NCBI GenBank assembly: GCA_016930715.1
Contig: JAFGGC010000001.1
Location: 124,001 to 188,000 of the forward strand
Reading direction: 5' to 3'
Origin: Endomicrobiales bacterium
Lineage (GTDB): Bacteria; Elusimicrobiota; Endomicrobiia; Endomicrobiales; JAFGGC01
Length of the DNA: 64,000 nt
Shown here: positions 34,366 through 44,605 of the stretch, in pieces
Layout: the number at the start of each line of letters is the position of its first letter
Position numbering within the stretch: the stretch's first letter is position 1
Notes under the pieces: generated by a model
What the model was told of the DNA's origin: nothing
What the model saw: only the letters and a program-made list of their open reading frames with translations
Database searches by the model: none
Position numbers and translations under genes: made by a program

Positions 34366-35418
34366 TTATTCAATGGAGTTTATCTTGATATTTGATTTCG
34401 CGCGAAGGTCCTTGAGCCACGCCTCGTACTTTTTCGCGATATTTTTCTGGGCGATATAGTTCATCAGGTCGTTCTTGAGGTCCTCGTAGTTTATCTTTTT
34501 GGCCGCGCGTTTTTCCTCAACCTTTATTATATGATAGCCGAAATCGGTCAGAACCGGCTGAGAAACTTCGCCCACGGCAAGCGCAAAAGCCGCCTTCTCG
34601 AATTCCGGCGTCATATCGCCTTTCACGAAATAACCGAGGTCCCCGCCCCTGTCGCGCGAGCCGGGGTCATCAGAATACTTCGCTGCAAGCGCGTCGAAAT
34701 CTCCGGATTTTTTTAGTTCCGCTTGTATCTTTTTTATCTTCTTCAGGGCCTGGGATTTCACGCTCATGCCGGAGTTCGGCGGAACGGCCACAAGTATGTG
34801 CTTTGCCCTGACCTGTTCCGAAGTTATCCTGTTGAGGTACTTGGAAAGCCCCTGAAGCTCCTCTTCTTCCTTCTTGTCGAGCCCGAGGTCCTTGCCGTCC
34901 ATTTTCTTCTGAATCTTGTCGTAGAAAGCCCTGACTTCCTCTTCCGCGGGCTGTTCGGCTTTCCCCTTTATTTCCTGTTCGATGAGCTTCATCACCATCA
35001 GCTGGCCTTCTATTCTTTTCTCGAACTGGGCCATGCTGATGTCTTCTTTCTCTAGTTCGGCCTGAAATTCCGACTCCGTTTCAAAACGCTTCTTGACCTG
35101 GCGGATCCCATCATCAACGTCACGCTTTGAAACCCGCACCTTCTTCTTCTTGGCCTCCTGCTTTAGTATTTTATCGTCTATCATCTGGTCGAGGAGCTTC
35201 TGTTTGAGCTCAAGCTGTTTGTCCTTGGTTTGTTCGGCCATCGGAGTGACCTGGCGGTACTGCTCCACCACGGGCTCTATGGTCCTTTCGAACTCGGAAG
35301 ACATAATGGCCTCGCCGTTTACTATGGCTATGGTCCTGTCCACGACCTTGGCCGCAGAAACCGCCGCAAACACCGCCGCACAGGAAACAACAAAAAACGC
35401 TTTTCTAAAGAACATCAC
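34366..35418 (-). CDS. SurA-like periplasmic peptidylprolyl isomerase
   Basis: Signal peptide; 'VRAKHILVAVP...DFDALAAKYSDDPGSRDRGGDLGYFVKGDMTPEFEKAAFALAVGEVSQPVLTDFGYHIIKVEEKR'. Confidence 0.94.
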   Translation of the reverse strand: MMFFRKAFFVVSCAAVFAAVSAAKVVDRTIAIVNGEAIMSSEFERTIEPVVEQYRQVTPMAEQTKDKQLELKQKLLDQMIDDKILKQEAKKKKVRVSKRDVDDGIRQVKKRFETESEFQAELEKEDISMAQFEKRIEGQLMVMKLIEQEIKGKAEQPAEEEVRAFYDKIQKKMDGKDLGLDKKEEEELQGLSKYLNRITSEQVRAKHILVAVPPNSGMSVKSQALKKIKKIQAELKKSGDFDALAAKYSDDPGSRDRGGDLGYFVKGDMTPEFEKAAFALAVGEVSQPVLTDFGYHIIKVEEKRAAKKINYEDLKNDLMNYIAQKNIAKKYEAWLKDLRAKSNIKINSIE

Positions 35419-35447
35419 AGTTACCCCTTTCGTTAATTATCGGCCTT

Positions 35448-36356
35448 TCATTCAACCGCCGCCGGCTGGCTGCCGGGTTCCGCGCCCTGGGCTCCGGCGG
35501 GCTTTTGCGCCTGAAGAGCGGAAAGCGCGTCATAGTCGACTTTCACGTTCAAATTCTTCCTGGCCCTTTCAAGCCAGGCGTCGAACCTTGATTTCTCAAG
35601 CACCTTTCTTATCTCGAATTTGGCTTCGTCCATTGACATGGCCGGAAGAGTTTTCTCGGAAATTTTCTTTATTATGTGATACCCGAACTGGGTCTTGACT
35701 ATGCCAGAAACCTGGCCTCTATTCAAGGGGAACACGGCTTTTTCGAACTCCGGGACCAGGTCGCCTCTCTTGAAAGGACCAATTTCGCCGCCCCTCATGG
35801 CGGAAATCGGATCGCCCGAAAGCTCCTTGGCGAGCTTCGCGAAATCTTCCCCTTTTTTGACCCGCGCCAGCCCCGCCTTGGCGTCTTGTTCCGACATAAA
35901 CAGTATATGCCTTGCGACTATTTCAACCGGCTTTTGATACTCTTTCTTGTGTTCTTCGTAGTAGGCCATCACGTCTTCGTCTTTCACCGCGAGCTCCTTG
36001 TCGTGGAGCTCTCTCACGTAGAGCTCCATAAGGAGGTTCTCCTGATAATCCTTGAGTTTCCTCTGCTGGTCTTTCTTGAACTCCGAGAGCGCCTGCTTGT
36101 ACTCCTTGGTACTCTTTACGCCGGATTTGACGGCAGATTCTATTACTATGCGCTCCCTGAGCATTATGTCGAAAAACTGCTTGCGCCCGGCCTGAGTGTT
36201 CAAATAGTTCTGGTATATCGGCGGGGCGTCCTGAATGCGTTCCTTGATCATGCCTATGTTAATTTTCTGAGACCCTACATTGGCCACAACGGGCCCTTTT
36301 TTTGAACAACCGGCGGCCAGCAGAACAACGAAAAGGAACGGCAGTATTTTCTTCAT
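35448..36356 (-). CDS. Parvulin-type peptidylprolyl isomerase lipoprotein
   Basis: 'FVVLLAAGCSKKG' lipobox; 'ARHILFMSEQDAKAGLARVKKGEDFAKLAKELSGDPISAMRGGEIGPFKRGDLVPEFEKAVF'. Confidence 0.93.
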   Translation of the reverse strand: MKKILPFLFVVLLAAGCSKKGPVVANVGSQKINIGMIKERIQDAPPIYQNYLNTQAGRKQFFDIMLRERIVIESAVKSGVKSTKEYKQALSEFKKDQQRKLKDYQENLLMELYVRELHDKELAVKDEDVMAYYEEHKKEYQKPVEIVARHILFMSEQDAKAGLARVKKGEDFAKLAKELSGDPISAMRGGEIGPFKRGDLVPEFEKAVFPLNRGQVSGIVKTQFGYHIIKKISEKTLPAMSMDEAKFEIRKVLEKSRFDAWLERARKNLNVKVDYDALSALQAQKPAGAQGAEPGSQPAAVE

Positions 36357-36494
36357 TTTTTCTCCCTTATGCTTTATACGCGCGAATTTTTATCCCCGTT
36401 CTAATATCCTCGTCTGTACGCGGCAAAAACGGATTTTTTAATATTACCAGATTATATCTGCAAAGTCAATCAAATTCTGTTTTTTCGTTCAACT

Positions 36495-38846
36495 TCATTC
36501 CTCAGGGGTTATTGCCCGCAGCAATCCGTGTTTCTTGGCAATATCCAGGAGTTCGCCCCTCTGTTTGATGAGAGTCTTGCTGTACACCGAGCTTATCTCC
36601 ATCCCCTTTTCCAGGTATTCGAAAGCATTTTTGAGGTAAGCGAGGGCGTTCTTCTTGTCCTTCTCGTTGAGGTAATTCTTCGCCTTGAGATAATAGCTTT
36701 TGCTTATCTTGCCGTAAAGCGTGAGAACCGTGTACAAATCGGCCATATTAACGTGCTCGAGGGCCTTGCGGTAGTTCGCGACGGACTTTTCAAGCGTGTC
36801 CGTCTTAGTATCCAGTTTTCCCCGCTTTTCACGTATGACGGCCTCGTTCAGATACGCGTTCCCGAGCCCGAACGAAACGTCGAACATATCCTTGTCCCCG
36901 TAAAGCAGAAGCGCTTCCTCGGCCTTATTCAAGAACTCCGTCGCCTTGCCGAACTCTCCCTTTTCTATGCAGTAATTTACGAATCCGTCCGTGAACAGGT
37001 CTATGTACCTGGAAGAGATCGGGAATGAATCGGCGCCCGCCCGGGCAAACCTTGCGGCAAGTTCCAATCCTTCAAGAGAAACCGCCTCGTATTTTTTAAA
37101 CGACTTCTCGGACCTGTAGAATTCTTTCAGCAGGTTAAGCGCGTTCATCTTGAAAAGCATTTTCAATGGGCCCCATTTTTCCGAAGCTGGACCGTCAAAA
37201 TCAAAAATCTTCTCCGCCCTTTCGGGGTCGGTTCTGTACCCGGACATAAAATCCCTGCTCCTCTTTGCAAGTTCTTCCAAGAATGGTTTATCTTCCTTGT
37301 CGGAGACCACCACGAGGTTGGCTATGATGAGGTCCGGAGTCACGAAATGCGTGGCGAGTTTGAAAACGAGCTCCTGCGTCTTCGGAACATCTTTAAGCTT
37401 ATTGTAGTTGCTTAAAAGCATATTATGAGCGTTAATGGAATATTCGTGTTCCAAGACATAATTCTCGATGGCGCTGGCAGATTCCCTGTTTTTCCCCAGC
37501 GCGTTGTACGCGAAATCAAGTATCACCAAATTCGTTTCACTGGGATCCTTCAGGTAAGCGTTTCGGTAATGCTCGATTTTTTCCTTGGAGTTCATTTTGC
37601 CATCCAGCCTGATGTTTACCCATTCGTTCACTATTAGAAAGTTTTTAAATCCCCATTCCACGCCGAAACGCTTGGCAAGAATCGAGTTTTTGGTGTCGTG
37701 CAATACAAGAATGCCGCCTGGGCGCAGGAGTTTCTTCCAGTAATCCTTTCTTTTCTGTATGGCGCCGTCTTCGAGATAAAAAAGCACGTTCAAGATAGAA
37801 ATAAGGTCATACGGAGGCGCGAACCTCTCCTCGATGTCGCCCGGAAGGGCGTTTAAAAGGTCGTGATTGATGAATTTTATCCTCTTTTTGAAGAACTCCG
37901 GGTCCTTCGGTTCCCAAAGATTCCCTTCTTTTTCATATACGAAGTGTTTTTTCAGCCTGCCCTGTATTTCGAACGGAAGGTTAGAAAAGGAAGCGTTCGG
38001 ATACTTCATTTTAGCCGCGAAGACAAGGCTCGGGTCGTTTATGTCGGAAGCAAGAATGGTAAAATCGTTTATGCCGGACTCCAGCAGTTCGACCGCGTAA
38101 GTGAAAACCTCCTCGCCCGTCGAACAGGCAAAGACCTTGGCCTTGAAAATCCGCTTTTCTTCGGCCATATCCCTCTTTATGGGTTCAAGGTACGGCTTGA
38201 ACTCCTTTATCTTGGCCCATTCCCTGTAGAAGGACGTGGTATTTAGCATGTAGAACTTGTTGACTATCATATCCGCCATTTTGGGGTTGTCGTAGAGCTG
38301 TTCAAGCTTCTCTATGCCGTTCGACTTGAGGTAATTGTAAAGCGCCTCGCTTATTTTTTTGAGCGACTTCTTGCTCATTATCTGCTCTATCGTAACGTTG
38401 GTCATTTTCTCTATTATTCCGGCGGTTCTTGAGTGGAGCCCTTCCGCGGAATACGACGGTTCCGTTTCCCTGAACGCATCAAGGGAAACGAATATCCTTT
38501 TTGACATTTTATCCAGCTCGCCTTTGTGCTTTTGGAAAAAACCGGACACGAATTTCAGGTCGTCTTCGCTTGAAACATAGTAGAAGAAATCCACCGGCTC
38601 GCCGTAGAGCCTGGTAAAATGCAGCACTGGTTTGCCGTCTATGGTAAGCATGTAGTCGTCGTAAAAAGTCGGGTCGTAGAACTCGGCTTCACCGGTCAGC
38701 GTGGCAATGTAGTAGTTTTGCGTGGTCGGCTTTATTTCAAGGGTTTTTTCGGTGCCGGTGAAAATCGGCGCGGCGCCCGAACCGCGGACAACCGCGAAAA
38801 TTAAAAAAAGCGTGAAAATAAGGCGTATTTTAACAACAGTTTTCAT
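36495..38846 (-). CDS. CheR-like methyltransferase with N-terminal signal peptide and C-terminal TPR-like region
   Basis: 'MKTVVKIRLIFTLFLIFAVVRGSGA' leader; 'KAKVFACSTGEEVFTYAVELLES', 'LASDINDPSLVFAAKMKYP', 'DLISILNVLFYLEDGAIQKR'. Confidence 0.8.
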   Translation of the reverse strand: MKTVVKIRLIFTLFLIFAVVRGSGAAPIFTGTEKTLEIKPTTQNYYIATLTGEAEFYDPTFYDDYMLTIDGKPVLHFTRLYGEPVDFFYYVSSEDDLKFVSGFFQKHKGELDKMSKRIFVSLDAFRETEPSYSAEGLHSRTAGIIEKMTNVTIEQIMSKKSLKKISEALYNYLKSNGIEKLEQLYDNPKMADMIVNKFYMLNTTSFYREWAKIKEFKPYLEPIKRDMAEEKRIFKAKVFACSTGEEVFTYAVELLESGINDFTILASDINDPSLVFAAKMKYPNASFSNLPFEIQGRLKKHFVYEKEGNLWEPKDPEFFKKRIKFINHDLLNALPGDIEERFAPPYDLISILNVLFYLEDGAIQKRKDYWKKLLRPGGILVLHDTKNSILAKRFGVEWGFKNFLIVNEWVNIRLDGKMNSKEKIEHYRNAYLKDPSETNLVILDFAYNALGKNRESASAIENYVLEHEYSINAHNMLLSNYNKLKDVPKTQELVFKLATHFVTPDLIIANLVVVSDKEDKPFLEELAKRSRDFMSGYRTDPERAEKIFDFDGPASEKWGPLKMLFKMNALNLLKEFYRSEKSFKKYEAVSLEGLELAARFARAGADSFPISSRYIDLFTDGFVNYCIEKGEFGKATEFLNKAEEALLLYGDKDMFDVSFGLGNAYLNEAVIREKRGKLDTKTDTLEKSVANYRKALEHVNMADLYTVLTLYGKISKSYYLKAKNYLNEKDKKNALAYLKNAFEYLEKGMEISSVYSKTLIKQRGELLDIAKKHGLLRAITPEE

Positions 38847-38933
38847 GATTTTCCTTGAATTGACAAGATGTGCTTCATTTTTGCTATAATATCGCATATT
38901 ATCGCAAAAAAATATTACTTTTTCAATTACAAT

Positions 38934-39743
38934 ATGAAAAAAATCCTGTTTCTGCCTTTCATCATCCTGTTTTCGGCCTGCTCGACCGCACCCGTCAACG
39001 AACCCGAACCCAAACCCGTCCTTGCCGGCGAAGAACTCATATCAACGCAGACAAGCGACAAAGTAACCCTCGAGGGCTCCATTTTTTATCCCAAAGGATT
39101 CATCAAGGAACAATCTGCCGGAAACGGCACGAAGAAGTATCCGGCCGTCGTTCTTTACCATATGTGGAACAGGAACCGGTACGAGTGGCTGCCCCTCATA
39201 CCGCGGCTCCAGGACTCCGGATACGTCGTTATAGCGTTTAATCTCAGGGTAAATTCCAGCAGGAAGCGCAAGGTGTTCGAATACACGAAATACCTCAGGT
39301 TGATGTCAAAGGACGCCCTTGCCTGCTATGACTACCTGAAAGCCAGGGAGTTCGTGGACCTTGATAATATCCATATCGTCGGCGCAAGCATCGGAACCAC
39401 TCTCGGAATAAAGCTCACCGCAAGGCTCATCTCAGACGATGAGGACCCGCAGGGCGTGCGCTCCCTCACGCTCATATCCCCGGCGGTCAACTACTTCGCC
39501 GCTTACGTGGATGAAGACATAGAAATATGCAGGGAAATACCGATGTATTTCGTGCTTGAAAAATTCGACCCCAAAGAAAAGCGGAACTCCAACTACAAAT
39601 CGGGCATGCAGCTATACGAGATGTTCGAAGGCAAGAAGAAACTCACCGTATACGAGGGCGTGGGGCACGGGACCAAGATGCTCGCCAGGGAAGAACTGCT
39701 GGATATGATAACTGCCTGGATAAAAGACCACTCCAAGCCGTGA
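38934..39743 (+). CDS. Alpha/beta hydrolase (dienelactone-hydrolase-like) lipoprotein
   Basis: 'MKKILFLPFIILFSACSTAP' lipobox; 'HIVGASIGTTLGIKL' nucleophile elbow; 'GVGHGTKML'. Confidence 0.85.
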   Translation: MKKILFLPFIILFSACSTAPVNEPEPKPVLAGEELISTQTSDKVTLEGSIFYPKGFIKEQSAGNGTKKYPAVVLYHMWNRNRYEWLPLIPRLQDSGYVVIAFNLRVNSSRKRKVFEYTKYLRLMSKDALACYDYLKAREFVDLDNIHIVGASIGTTLGIKLTARLISDDEDPQGVRSLTLISPAVNYFAAYVDEDIEICREIPMYFVLEKFDPKEKRNSNYKSGMQLYEMFEGKKKLTVYEGVGHGTKMLAREELLDMITAWIKDHSKP

Positions 39744-39750
39744 ATGAAAC

Positions 39751-41151
39751 CTAATGTCTCTTGTCTTTGTCGAAATTCAACACGTAGTATAGCGGTATTC
39801 CGACGGTCAATATGCAGATTCCGGCCAGCGTTTCATAGGGCTTGAACTCTATCGCACCCCAGATAAGCCCGACAATAATCAATAAGAACATTATCGGAAA
39901 GAACGGGAAAAGCGGCACCTTGAAAGGAATCCGTTCCGGCGGAAGCTGCCGCCGTAAAAGGATCAGACTTATTATCACGAGCCCGATGAAATACCAGAAA
40001 ACACCGGAAGTGTAGTAGGTCAGGTTCTCTATGTATTCTATCCTTCCGCGGCTCAACACGAGAAGGACGGCCGTTATAACAAGATTGGCGAAAAGAGCGT
40101 TCCTCGGGGTCCTGTATTCCGAATGAAGGGTCGCTATGTTGCTGAGTCCCGAAAAATCCTTCGATATGGCGTAGCTCATCCTGCCGCCCGTGAATATGAG
40201 GGCGTTTATGGCCCCAATAGCCGATATTGAGATTATCAACGACATTATCAGGCTGCCGTTTATGCCGAACCACTTGAGCATCAGGTCGGACGCGGGGTTC
40301 GATGTTTCGGATAACCCCTGCGGCGTCAGGTGGCCGATGTATACGATGTTTATCATCACGTAGAGTATGGTCACGAGAAAAATCCCGGAGAACAGGGCCT
40401 TGGGTATGTCCTTTGAAGGATTTTTAGTTTCCTCGGCAACATAAGCCGCTTCGTTCCACCCGCCGTAAACCCACATTGTCAGGACAAGGGCGCTCCAGAA
40501 ACCCGCCATCAGCTTGAAAAGATCCTCGCCGTTAGTGCCGAAGAAAGGCGAGAAGTTGGCGAAACACGCGTTCGAGCAGTTCATTAAACCGAAACCGATT
40601 ATGAAGATGATCCCGGCTACCTTGAGGGCCGTGATGAGGTTCTGGAACTTTTTACCTACCTTTATGTCAAGAATGTTCGTGAGCGTGAGGATGGTGACCA
40701 CGAAGACAGCGATAGTGAAATTGCTGCCCAGGGGCGAATGCCGGCAGTATTCAAGGAGCTTGTTGGTTTCATTCCCGACTATTAGGGCAAGAGCGGCTAT
40801 GGAGCTCGGGCGTATGACAAACACCTGGCTCCACGCGAACAAAAACGAGACGAGGCTCTCTCCCCTGAAAGAATAGACCTTCCTCAGGTATGTGTAATCC
40901 CCGCCCGCGGTCGGAAATATCGAGGCAAGCTCTGCGTAGCACATCGAGCCGAACCACGCGAACACCCCTCCGAAGACCCAGACTAGTATTATCATGCCGA
41001 CCGATAGATGGTGGCCGGCTATGAGCATCGGAAAAACGCTGAAGATACCGCTTCCGATTATTATAGAAAGTATGATGCTCGAGCAGTCAAAAAGCCCGAG
41101 CTCTTTTTTGAGGCATAGTTCCTGGTTCTCAAGCTGTTTTTCCGGACACAT
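39751..41151 (-). CDS. APC-family amino acid permease
   Basis: 12-TM pattern; 'SIILSIIIGSGIFSVFPMLI', 'WVYGGWNEAAYVAEETKNPSKDIPKALFSGI'. Confidence 0.93.
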   Translation of the reverse strand: MCPEKQLENQELCLKKELGLFDCSSIILSIIIGSGIFSVFPMLIAGHHLSVGMIILVWVFGGVFAWFGSMCYAELASIFPTAGGDYTYLRKVYSFRGESLVSFLFAWSQVFVIRPSSIAALALIVGNETNKLLEYCRHSPLGSNFTIAVFVVTILTLTNILDIKVGKKFQNLITALKVAGIIFIIGFGLMNCSNACFANFSPFFGTNGEDLFKLMAGFWSALVLTMWVYGGWNEAAYVAEETKNPSKDIPKALFSGIFLVTILYVMINIVYIGHLTPQGLSETSNPASDLMLKWFGINGSLIMSLIISISAIGAINALIFTGGRMSYAISKDFSGLSNIATLHSEYRTPRNALFANLVITAVLLVLSRGRIEYIENLTYYTSGVFWYFIGLVIISLILLRRQLPPERIPFKVPLFPFFPIMFLLIIVGLIWGAIEFKPYETLAGICILTVGIPLYYVLNFDKDKRH

Positions 41152-41205
41152 ACAATATTTAGTATATAGTCAATATTGATTGATTTGTCAACAGGAATTT
41201 ATGTT

Positions 41206-44200
41206 TCACGTTTGTTTTCCCGGCACGTACTCGGCCAGCTTTTTTATGAACTCCCCGACAAAAAGCGGCGGAGAACAGTCCATACCGCTTTTTTTTAGCT
41301 TGATGCCGTAAGCTTCGCCTCTTATGAACTCTATCAGCCCCGAAAAATCCCGCGCCAGCGCCAGTATGCTGTCTTGAGTGAAACAAATATCCTTCGGGAA
41401 AAAAAGCGTTACGAACGATCCCTCCTCTATTATGCTTTTTATCCCCAGTTTTTCGGCCAGAAGGCGAAGTTCCGTGAGCTTGAAGAGGTTCCCGGCGGGC
41501 TCCGGCAGAGAGCCGAACCTGTCGGCAAGTTCGCTCTTCACGCTCTCTATATTTTCAGCGGTCTCCGCCGAGGCGATCCTGCGGTAGAACATTATCCTCA
41601 GGTCCTCCTGCTCAACATAATCCGGCGGGAGGTGCGCGGCAAGTTTGAAGTCGATGACGGTCTTCGCCTTCTTCTCCTCCTGCTTGCCGGGCCTTGCGCC
41701 TTTGAGGTTCTTTGAAACCTCGTCTATCAGCCGAGAATAAAGCTCAAAACCTATGTCCCTGACAAAACCGTGCTGGCGCCCGGAAAGTATGTTGCCCGCT
41801 CCCCTTATTTCCAGATCCCTCAAGGCCAGCCTGAACCCCGACCCAAGTTCCGAAAACTCCTGAAGGGCCTTGAGGCGCTTTGTTGACTCGTCGTTCAGGA
41901 ATTCCGGAGTGTAAAAAAGGTAACAGTACGCCTTCTGTTTCTCCCTGCCTATCCTGCCTCTCAGCTGATAGAGCTGGGCAAGGCCGAAATTCTCGGCTTC
42001 TTCGACGACCATGGTGTTGGCGCTCGGTATGTCAAGGCCGGATTCGATTATGGTCGTCGCGACCAGGACATCCGTCTTACCGTGCATGAAGTCCCACATG
42101 TTCTTTTCTATTTCGCCGGCCGGCATCTGACCGTGGACCACGGCGACTTTCGCGTCGGGCACGAGTTTCGAAATGTAGGCCGCGCGCGAAAAAATGGTTT
42201 CGACCCTGTTGTGCACGTAAAATACCTGACCGCCCCGGGCAAGCTCCGCCTCCAATATCCGTTTCACAGTTTTTTCGTCGTAAGGCCCGAGGTGCGTTTC
42301 GATGGGCAGGCGGCCGTACGGCGGGGTCTCTATCACGGAGAGGTCCCTTAAATTCGAAAGAGCCATTGAGAGCGTCCGCGGTATCGGGGTGGCGGATAAA
42401 AGAAGCACGTCAACGTTCTTTTTAAGCTGCTTGATTTTTTCTTTCTGTTTGACACCGAACCGGTGTTCCTCGTCTATTATCAAAAGCCCGAGGTCCTTGA
42501 AGGCAACGTCCTTCTGCAGAAGCCTGTGCGTGCCTATTACCACGTCAACGGTGCCGGCGGAAAGCCCCTCGATAACCTGCTTCTGTTCCTTTTTCGACTG
42601 GAACCTCGACAGCATCGCGACCCTGACGGGAAAAGGCGACAGGCGGTTCGAAAAAGTGTTCCAGTGCTGCTCCGCAAGGACCGTCGTGGGCACGAGAACC
42701 GCCGCTTGTTTCGAGTCCTGCACGGCCTTGAAAGCCGCCCGGACTGCCACCTCGGTTTTCCCGAAACCCACGTCGCCGCAGACAAGCCGCTCCATGGGGC
42801 TGGAAGACATCAGCCCTTCCTTGACCTCGGCTATGGCGCGTGACTGGTCATCCGTTTCCTCGTAGGGGAAGGAATCTGAAAGTTCTTTCTCCCAGTTGTT
42901 ATCCTGGCCGAACGCGTGCCCTTGAGCGCTATTTCTCGCGGCGTATAGCCTGAGGAGCTCTGCGGCCATGTCCTGGGCGCCCTTTTTAGCACGCTGTTTG
43001 GCCCTTTCCCACGCGGCGGTGTCGAGGGAATAGAGTTTCGGCTTGTGGCCTTCTATTCCCACGTATTTCTGGACTATCCTGAAATCGTCCACGGGAACGT
43101 AGAGCTTGTCGCCGCCCTTGTACATTAGATGCAGGTACTCGTTTTCCTGTTCCCCTCTGGCTATCTTTTTAAGGCCGAGATATTTGCCTATCCCGTACTT
43201 TTCGTGAACGACGTAGTCGCCGGAGTTTATCTCCCACAACCCTTCAAGCCGCCTCCCGGCCTTGAACTTCGGGAAACTAACCGGCCTCTTTTTATAAAGC
43301 ACCTGCGCCGAAGAGAATACGGCAAGCTTCCTCTTTGAAGACGCGAAACCTTCAGATAACGGGCCTATCATTATCTCGGGCGCTTGCCCCTTGAAAGAGT
43401 TCTCCTCGAGTATTTCCTCGATGCGCTCTTTTTCCCCGTTGTTCTGGGCGAAAACAACAGTCTTATAGCCGTCCTTGCCGTACTTTTCAAGCTCGGAAGC
43501 AAAAAGCCTGAAATTGCCCCCGATCAAGCCGAATGACACGAAATTTCCGTCTTCCGACGCCGAGGGCCCACGGAACTTTTCGAAATCCGGCTCCAAGCCC
43601 CGGGAGGAAAAATTCAGGACCACGGTCTCTTTGCCGAGAAAGTCAAGAAGCGCGCCTTCTTCGCCTTCCTTCGCGGGTATGAGAACGAAAGAACTCACAA
43701 GCTCCCCGGAACGCTGCGTGCCTATTTCAAAATTCTTTATGGATTCGACGTTGTTGAGAGCGAAAACCAGGCGCAGAGGCCCGACCCTGTCCGGCGGCCA
43801 GATATCTATTACTTCGCCCCTCCTTGAAAACTGCCCCCTGTCCTCCACGAAATCGACCCTCGTATATCCGAACTCCGCGAGCTTGCCTATCAGCTCCTCA
43901 AACCTGAGCTCGCTTCCTAGCGATATCGCGACCCTTTTTGACGCGAATGTCCCCCGCAGGTACGTCCTTTTTAAAACCGCTTCATTGGAGGCGGCAACCA
44001 CGCCGGCTGTATTTCCTAGGAGCGAATTAATGCTTGAGATTCTCGCGAACTGGTCCGATAACGGGTATTCATAGACCGGAGGAGAACCGAAAAACACGCC
44101 CAGCGCGGCCAGGTTGTCGCGCCAGAGCCGGATGTCGTCATCTTCAACGACGCAGAGAACTAACCCGTTTTCCGGTCTTGCCTCAAGCGCGAAGAAAGCA

Positions 44201-44244
44201 CCCGCCCCGCAAGAAAGAGACTGATAGCCGCTTTTTGTCGTCAT
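41206..44244 (-). CDS. mfd: Transcription-repair coupling factor
   Basis: 'GDYVVHEKYGIGKYLGL', 'VCGDVGFGKTEVAVRAAFKAV', 'DEEHRFGVKQKEKIKQLKKNVDVLLLSATPIPRTLSMAL', 'QLYQLRGRIGREKQKAYCYLFY'. Confidence 0.98.
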   Translation of the reverse strand: MTTKSGYQSLSCGAGAFFALEARPENGLVLCVVEDDDIRLWRDNLAALGVFFGSPPVYEYPLSDQFARISSINSLLGNTAGVVAASNEAVLKRTYLRGTFASKRVAISLGSELRFEELIGKLAEFGYTRVDFVEDRGQFSRRGEVIDIWPPDRVGPLRLVFALNNVESIKNFEIGTQRSGELVSSFVLIPAKEGEEGALLDFLGKETVVLNFSSRGLEPDFEKFRGPSASEDGNFVSFGLIGGNFRLFASELEKYGKDGYKTVVFAQNNGEKERIEEILEENSFKGQAPEIMIGPLSEGFASSKRKLAVFSSAQVLYKKRPVSFPKFKAGRRLEGLWEINSGDYVVHEKYGIGKYLGLKKIARGEQENEYLHLMYKGGDKLYVPVDDFRIVQKYVGIEGHKPKLYSLDTAAWERAKQRAKKGAQDMAAELLRLYAARNSAQGHAFGQDNNWEKELSDSFPYEETDDQSRAIAEVKEGLMSSSPMERLVCGDVGFGKTEVAVRAAFKAVQDSKQAAVLVPTTVLAEQHWNTFSNRLSPFPVRVAMLSRFQSKKEQKQVIEGLSAGTVDVVIGTHRLLQKDVAFKDLGLLIIDEEHRFGVKQKEKIKQLKKNVDVLLLSATPIPRTLSMALSNLRDLSVIETPPYGRLPIETHLGPYDEKTVKRILEAELARGGQVFYVHNRVETIFSRAAYISKLVPDAKVAVVHGQMPAGEIEKNMWDFMHGKTDVLVATTIIESGLDIPSANTMVVEEAENFGLAQLYQLRGRIGREKQKAYCYLFYTPEFLNDESTKRLKALQEFSELGSGFRLALRDLEIRGAGNILSGRQHGFVRDIGFELYSRLIDEVSKNLKGARPGKQEEKKAKTVIDFKLAAHLPPDYVEQEDLRIMFYRRIASAETAENIESVKSELADRFGSLPEPAGNLFKLTELRLLAEKLGIKSIIEEGSFVTLFFPKDICFTQDSILALARDFSGLIEFIRGEAYGIKLKKSGMDCSPPLFVGEFIKKLAEYVPGKQT

Positions 44245-44565
44245 TTATTTTTTCGCTGTTTTTTTGGATACGAAACGCGCCATTCCCTCGGCGCGAATGC
44301 GTTCTAGGTTGCCTATGCGGTTTGATTTGGTGAAAAATCCGATTATTTTGCTGATGATGTTGTTAAGATTCCCGCAGTCATTCAGGTCTTTAAAATCACC
44401 GCAGTCGGCGCAGGTGGCAAGTTTCTTCTTTTCTGAACAGCGTTTTATCGGGCAGTTCCTGAACATCTGCGTTCCGCTCAGGCACCCCCCGCATTTTCCC
44501 CCGGTGAACGCGCCGCAGGACGTGCACACGAGCCCGCATCTTGCCACAATGACGCCGTCCGACAT
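44245..44565 (-). CDS. DUF3795 Cys-rich protein
   Basis: 'MSDGVIVARCGLVCTSCGAFTGGKCGGCLSG...CPIKRCSEKKKLATCADCGDF'. Confidence 0.8.
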   Translation of the reverse strand: MSDGVIVARCGLVCTSCGAFTGGKCGGCLSGTQMFRNCPIKRCSEKKKLATCADCGDFKDLNDCGNLNNIISKIIGFFTKSNRIGNLERIRAEGMARFVSKKTAKK

Positions 44566-44605
44566 ATATCCCTCCTGTAACTGAATGCTGGGGAACCGGT
44601 TCCCG

